A DNA stretch of 6,083 nucleotides. Source: CAZLGM01 sp964558875 (GTDB lineage: Bacteria > Desulfobacterota > Desulfobulbia > Desulfobulbales > Desulfocapsaceae). The notes under the pieces are model-generated. The model searched no databases, was not told the origin of the DNA, and worked only from the letters and a program-made list of their open reading frames with translations. Below, in pieces: positions 5,088-6,083 of this stretch (position 1 is its first letter; every line of letters begins with the position of its first letter). Position numbers and translations under genes: made by a program. The DNA is taken from assembly GCA_964558875.1 (NCBI GenBank), contig CAZLGM010000194.1, positions 1 to 6,083 of the forward strand, in the 5' to 3' direction.

Positions 5088-5963
5088 ATGCCTGAAGTTG
5101 ATAAGGAAGGAAAACTGTTTAGTCAGGATGTGGAGATGAAAAGCGAAGGATTTTTTCTCAAGGGGTCCAATTCGCTGGATTGGGGAATGAAGAACAGGCT
5201 TTCACGGATTTTCAATCCTGTAAGTGGCCGGACGGTCATGCTGGCCATTGATCATGGCTATTTTCAGGGGCCGACTATCGGGCTTGAGCGAATCGATCTC
5301 AACATTCTTCCCATCGCTCCCTACGCTGATACTTTGATGCTCACCCGCGGGATTCTGCGGTCGACGGTACCACCAAGCTATACAAAAGGCATTGTGCTGC
5401 GGGCAAGCGGCGGACCATCGGTATTGAAGGAACTGTCAAACGAACACCTTGCGGTTGATATAGAAGAGGCGGTACGATTGAATGTCGCCGCGCTTGCCGT
5501 ACAGGTGTTTATTGGTGGAGAATATGAGACCCAGACCGTCAACAATATGACCAGACTGGTCGATATGGGTATGCGGTATGGCATTCCGACACTGGCAGTA
5601 ACAGCGGTCGGGGCCCAGATGAAGAGAAGCGCCAGGTATTTCAGGCTTGCCTGCCGGATGTGTGCCGAGCTTGGAGCCCATTATGTGAAAACCTACTATA
5701 TTCCCAAAGGATTTGAAAAAGTAGCAGCCACCTGTCCCGTTCCCATCGTGATGGCGGGCGGCAAGAAAATTCCGGAGAAAGATGCCTTGGTTATGTCGTA
5801 TAACGCGGTCCAGGAAGGCGCGGCCGGAGTCGATATGGGCCGCAACATCTTCCAGTCGGAATCACCGGTTGCCATGATCAAAGCAGTGGGCAAAGTGGTT
5901 CATGAGGACATGAAGCCGGACGAAGCCTATGAGTACTATCTCGATACGAAGAACGAGGGATAA
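5088..5963 (+). CDS. lsrF: LsrF-like class I aldolase/thiolase (DhnA/FbaB family; 3-hydroxy-5-phosphonooxypentane-2,4-dione thiolase type)
   Basis: From the ATG at 5088 the protein is 291 residues, the length I recall for E. coli LsrF. It matches that protein along its whole length: LDWGMKNRLSRIFNP (30-44), TVMLAIDHGYFQGPT (49-63), GLERIDLNI (65-73), TRGILRSTVPP (86-96), VLRASG (103-108), KTYYIPKGFE (201-210), CPVPIVMAGGKK (216-227) and GVDMGRNIFQSESPVAMIKAV (247-267). Lys201 in KTYY aligns with the Schiff-base lysine (Lys203) of E. coli LsrF. LsrF moves an acetyl group from the isomerised phospho-AI-2 product to CoA, giving dihydroxyacetone phosphate and acetyl-CoA in the cytoplasm. No other lsr gene is in the window, and the upstream neighbour is a zinc dehydrogenase, so the natural substrate here may differ. 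Other DhnA-family activities (fructose-bisphosphate aldolase, ADH synthase) fit less well. Confidence 0.88.
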   Translation: MPEVDKEGKLFSQDVEMKSEGFFLKGSNSLDWGMKNRLSRIFNPVSGRTVMLAIDHGYFQGPTIGLERIDLNILPIAPYADTLMLTRGILRSTVPPSYTKGIVLRASGGPSVLKELSNEHLAVDIEEAVRLNVAALAVQVFIGGEYETQTVNNMTRLVDMGMRYGIPTLAVTAVGAQMKRSARYFRLACRMCAELGAHYVKTYYIPKGFEKVAATCPVPIVMAGGKKIPEKDALVMSYNAVQEGAAGVDMGRNIFQSESPVAMIKAVGKVVHEDMKPDEAYEYYLDTKNEG

Positions 5964-6006
5964 TCACTTCGAAATTGAGGATTATTGAAGAAACGAATAA
6001 GCTTCT

Positions 6007-6083
6007 TTAAATGATTTTTCCCTGAATGCGTATCTCCTCGATGATCTGACCAAAGAGCCGATCGTATTCAGGGATTTTTTTTG
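6007..6083 (-). CDS. Possible 3' end of an unidentified minus-strand gene
   Basis: One minus-strand frame is open from the window edge to a TAA at 6009-6007 and reads 24 residues ending LFGQIIEEIRIQGKII. The amphipathic pattern and codon choice look protein-like. But so short an open frame can arise by chance, a second frame on the same strand is also open, and the stretch coincides with a terminator-like inverted repeat. If real, the gene converges on the lsrF-like gene. No family is recognised. Confidence 0.3.
   Translation of the reverse strand, partial: KKIPEYDRLFGQIIEEIRIQGKII
6020..6082 (+). terminator. Terminator-like inverted repeat after the lsrF-like gene
   Basis: CCCTGAATGCG (6020-6030) pairs with CGTATTCAGGG (6063-6073): 10 of 11 are Watson-Crick pairs and the other is G-T. 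One A and eight T (6075-6082) follow. This is the arrangement of an intrinsic terminator 57 bases after the stop at 5963, although the 32-base loop is long for one. The same bases may encode the end of a convergent gene. Confidence 0.5.

Overview
The window looks like chromosomal DNA of a Gram-negative bacterium, most likely a deltaproteobacterium (Desulfobacterota). This rests on moderate GC in the genes, AT-rich spacers, the proteobacterial gene order rpsA-ihfB, a six-domain ribosomal protein S1, and a secreted rhodanese. The placement is inference from gene content and protein style; no search was run.

Layout. Bases 1-237 (+) hold the 3' end of a Sua5/YciO/YrdC-family gene. It runs convergently into, and overlaps by 17 bp, an IHF-beta/HU-type DNA-binding protein gene (221-505, -). 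Upstream of that on the same strand are a strong intrinsic terminator (568-613), rpsA (663-2450, -), an unusual rpsA leader with five consecutive small hairpins (2471-2597), and a secreted single-domain rhodanese (2748-3239, -). A 481-bp spacer (3240-3720) separates this minus-strand block from two plus-strand genes. It contains a 93-bp inverted-repeat element, two tandem hairpins and an operator-like dyad. The plus-strand genes are a zinc-dependent medium-chain dehydrogenase (3721-4752) and an LsrF-type class I aldolase/thiolase (5088-5963). The 335-bp gap between them is mostly a 215-bp imperfect palindrome (4774-4988). The right edge carries a terminator-like inverted repeat with a T8 tract, which overlaps a possible 3' end of another minus-strand gene.

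How the genes work together. rpsA and ihfB form the usual translation/nucleoid pair, here separated by a terminator. The S1 leader looks suited to autogenous control of S1 synthesis. The dehydrogenase and LsrF-like enzyme may form a small carbohydrate or AI-2-related catabolic unit, but no Lsr transporter, kinase or regulator is visible, so the substrate is open. I see no CRISPR array, phage genes, transposase, tRNA or rRNA. The most unusual material is non-coding: the chained rpsA leader hairpins and the two large inverted-repeat elements flanking the dehydrogenase gene.
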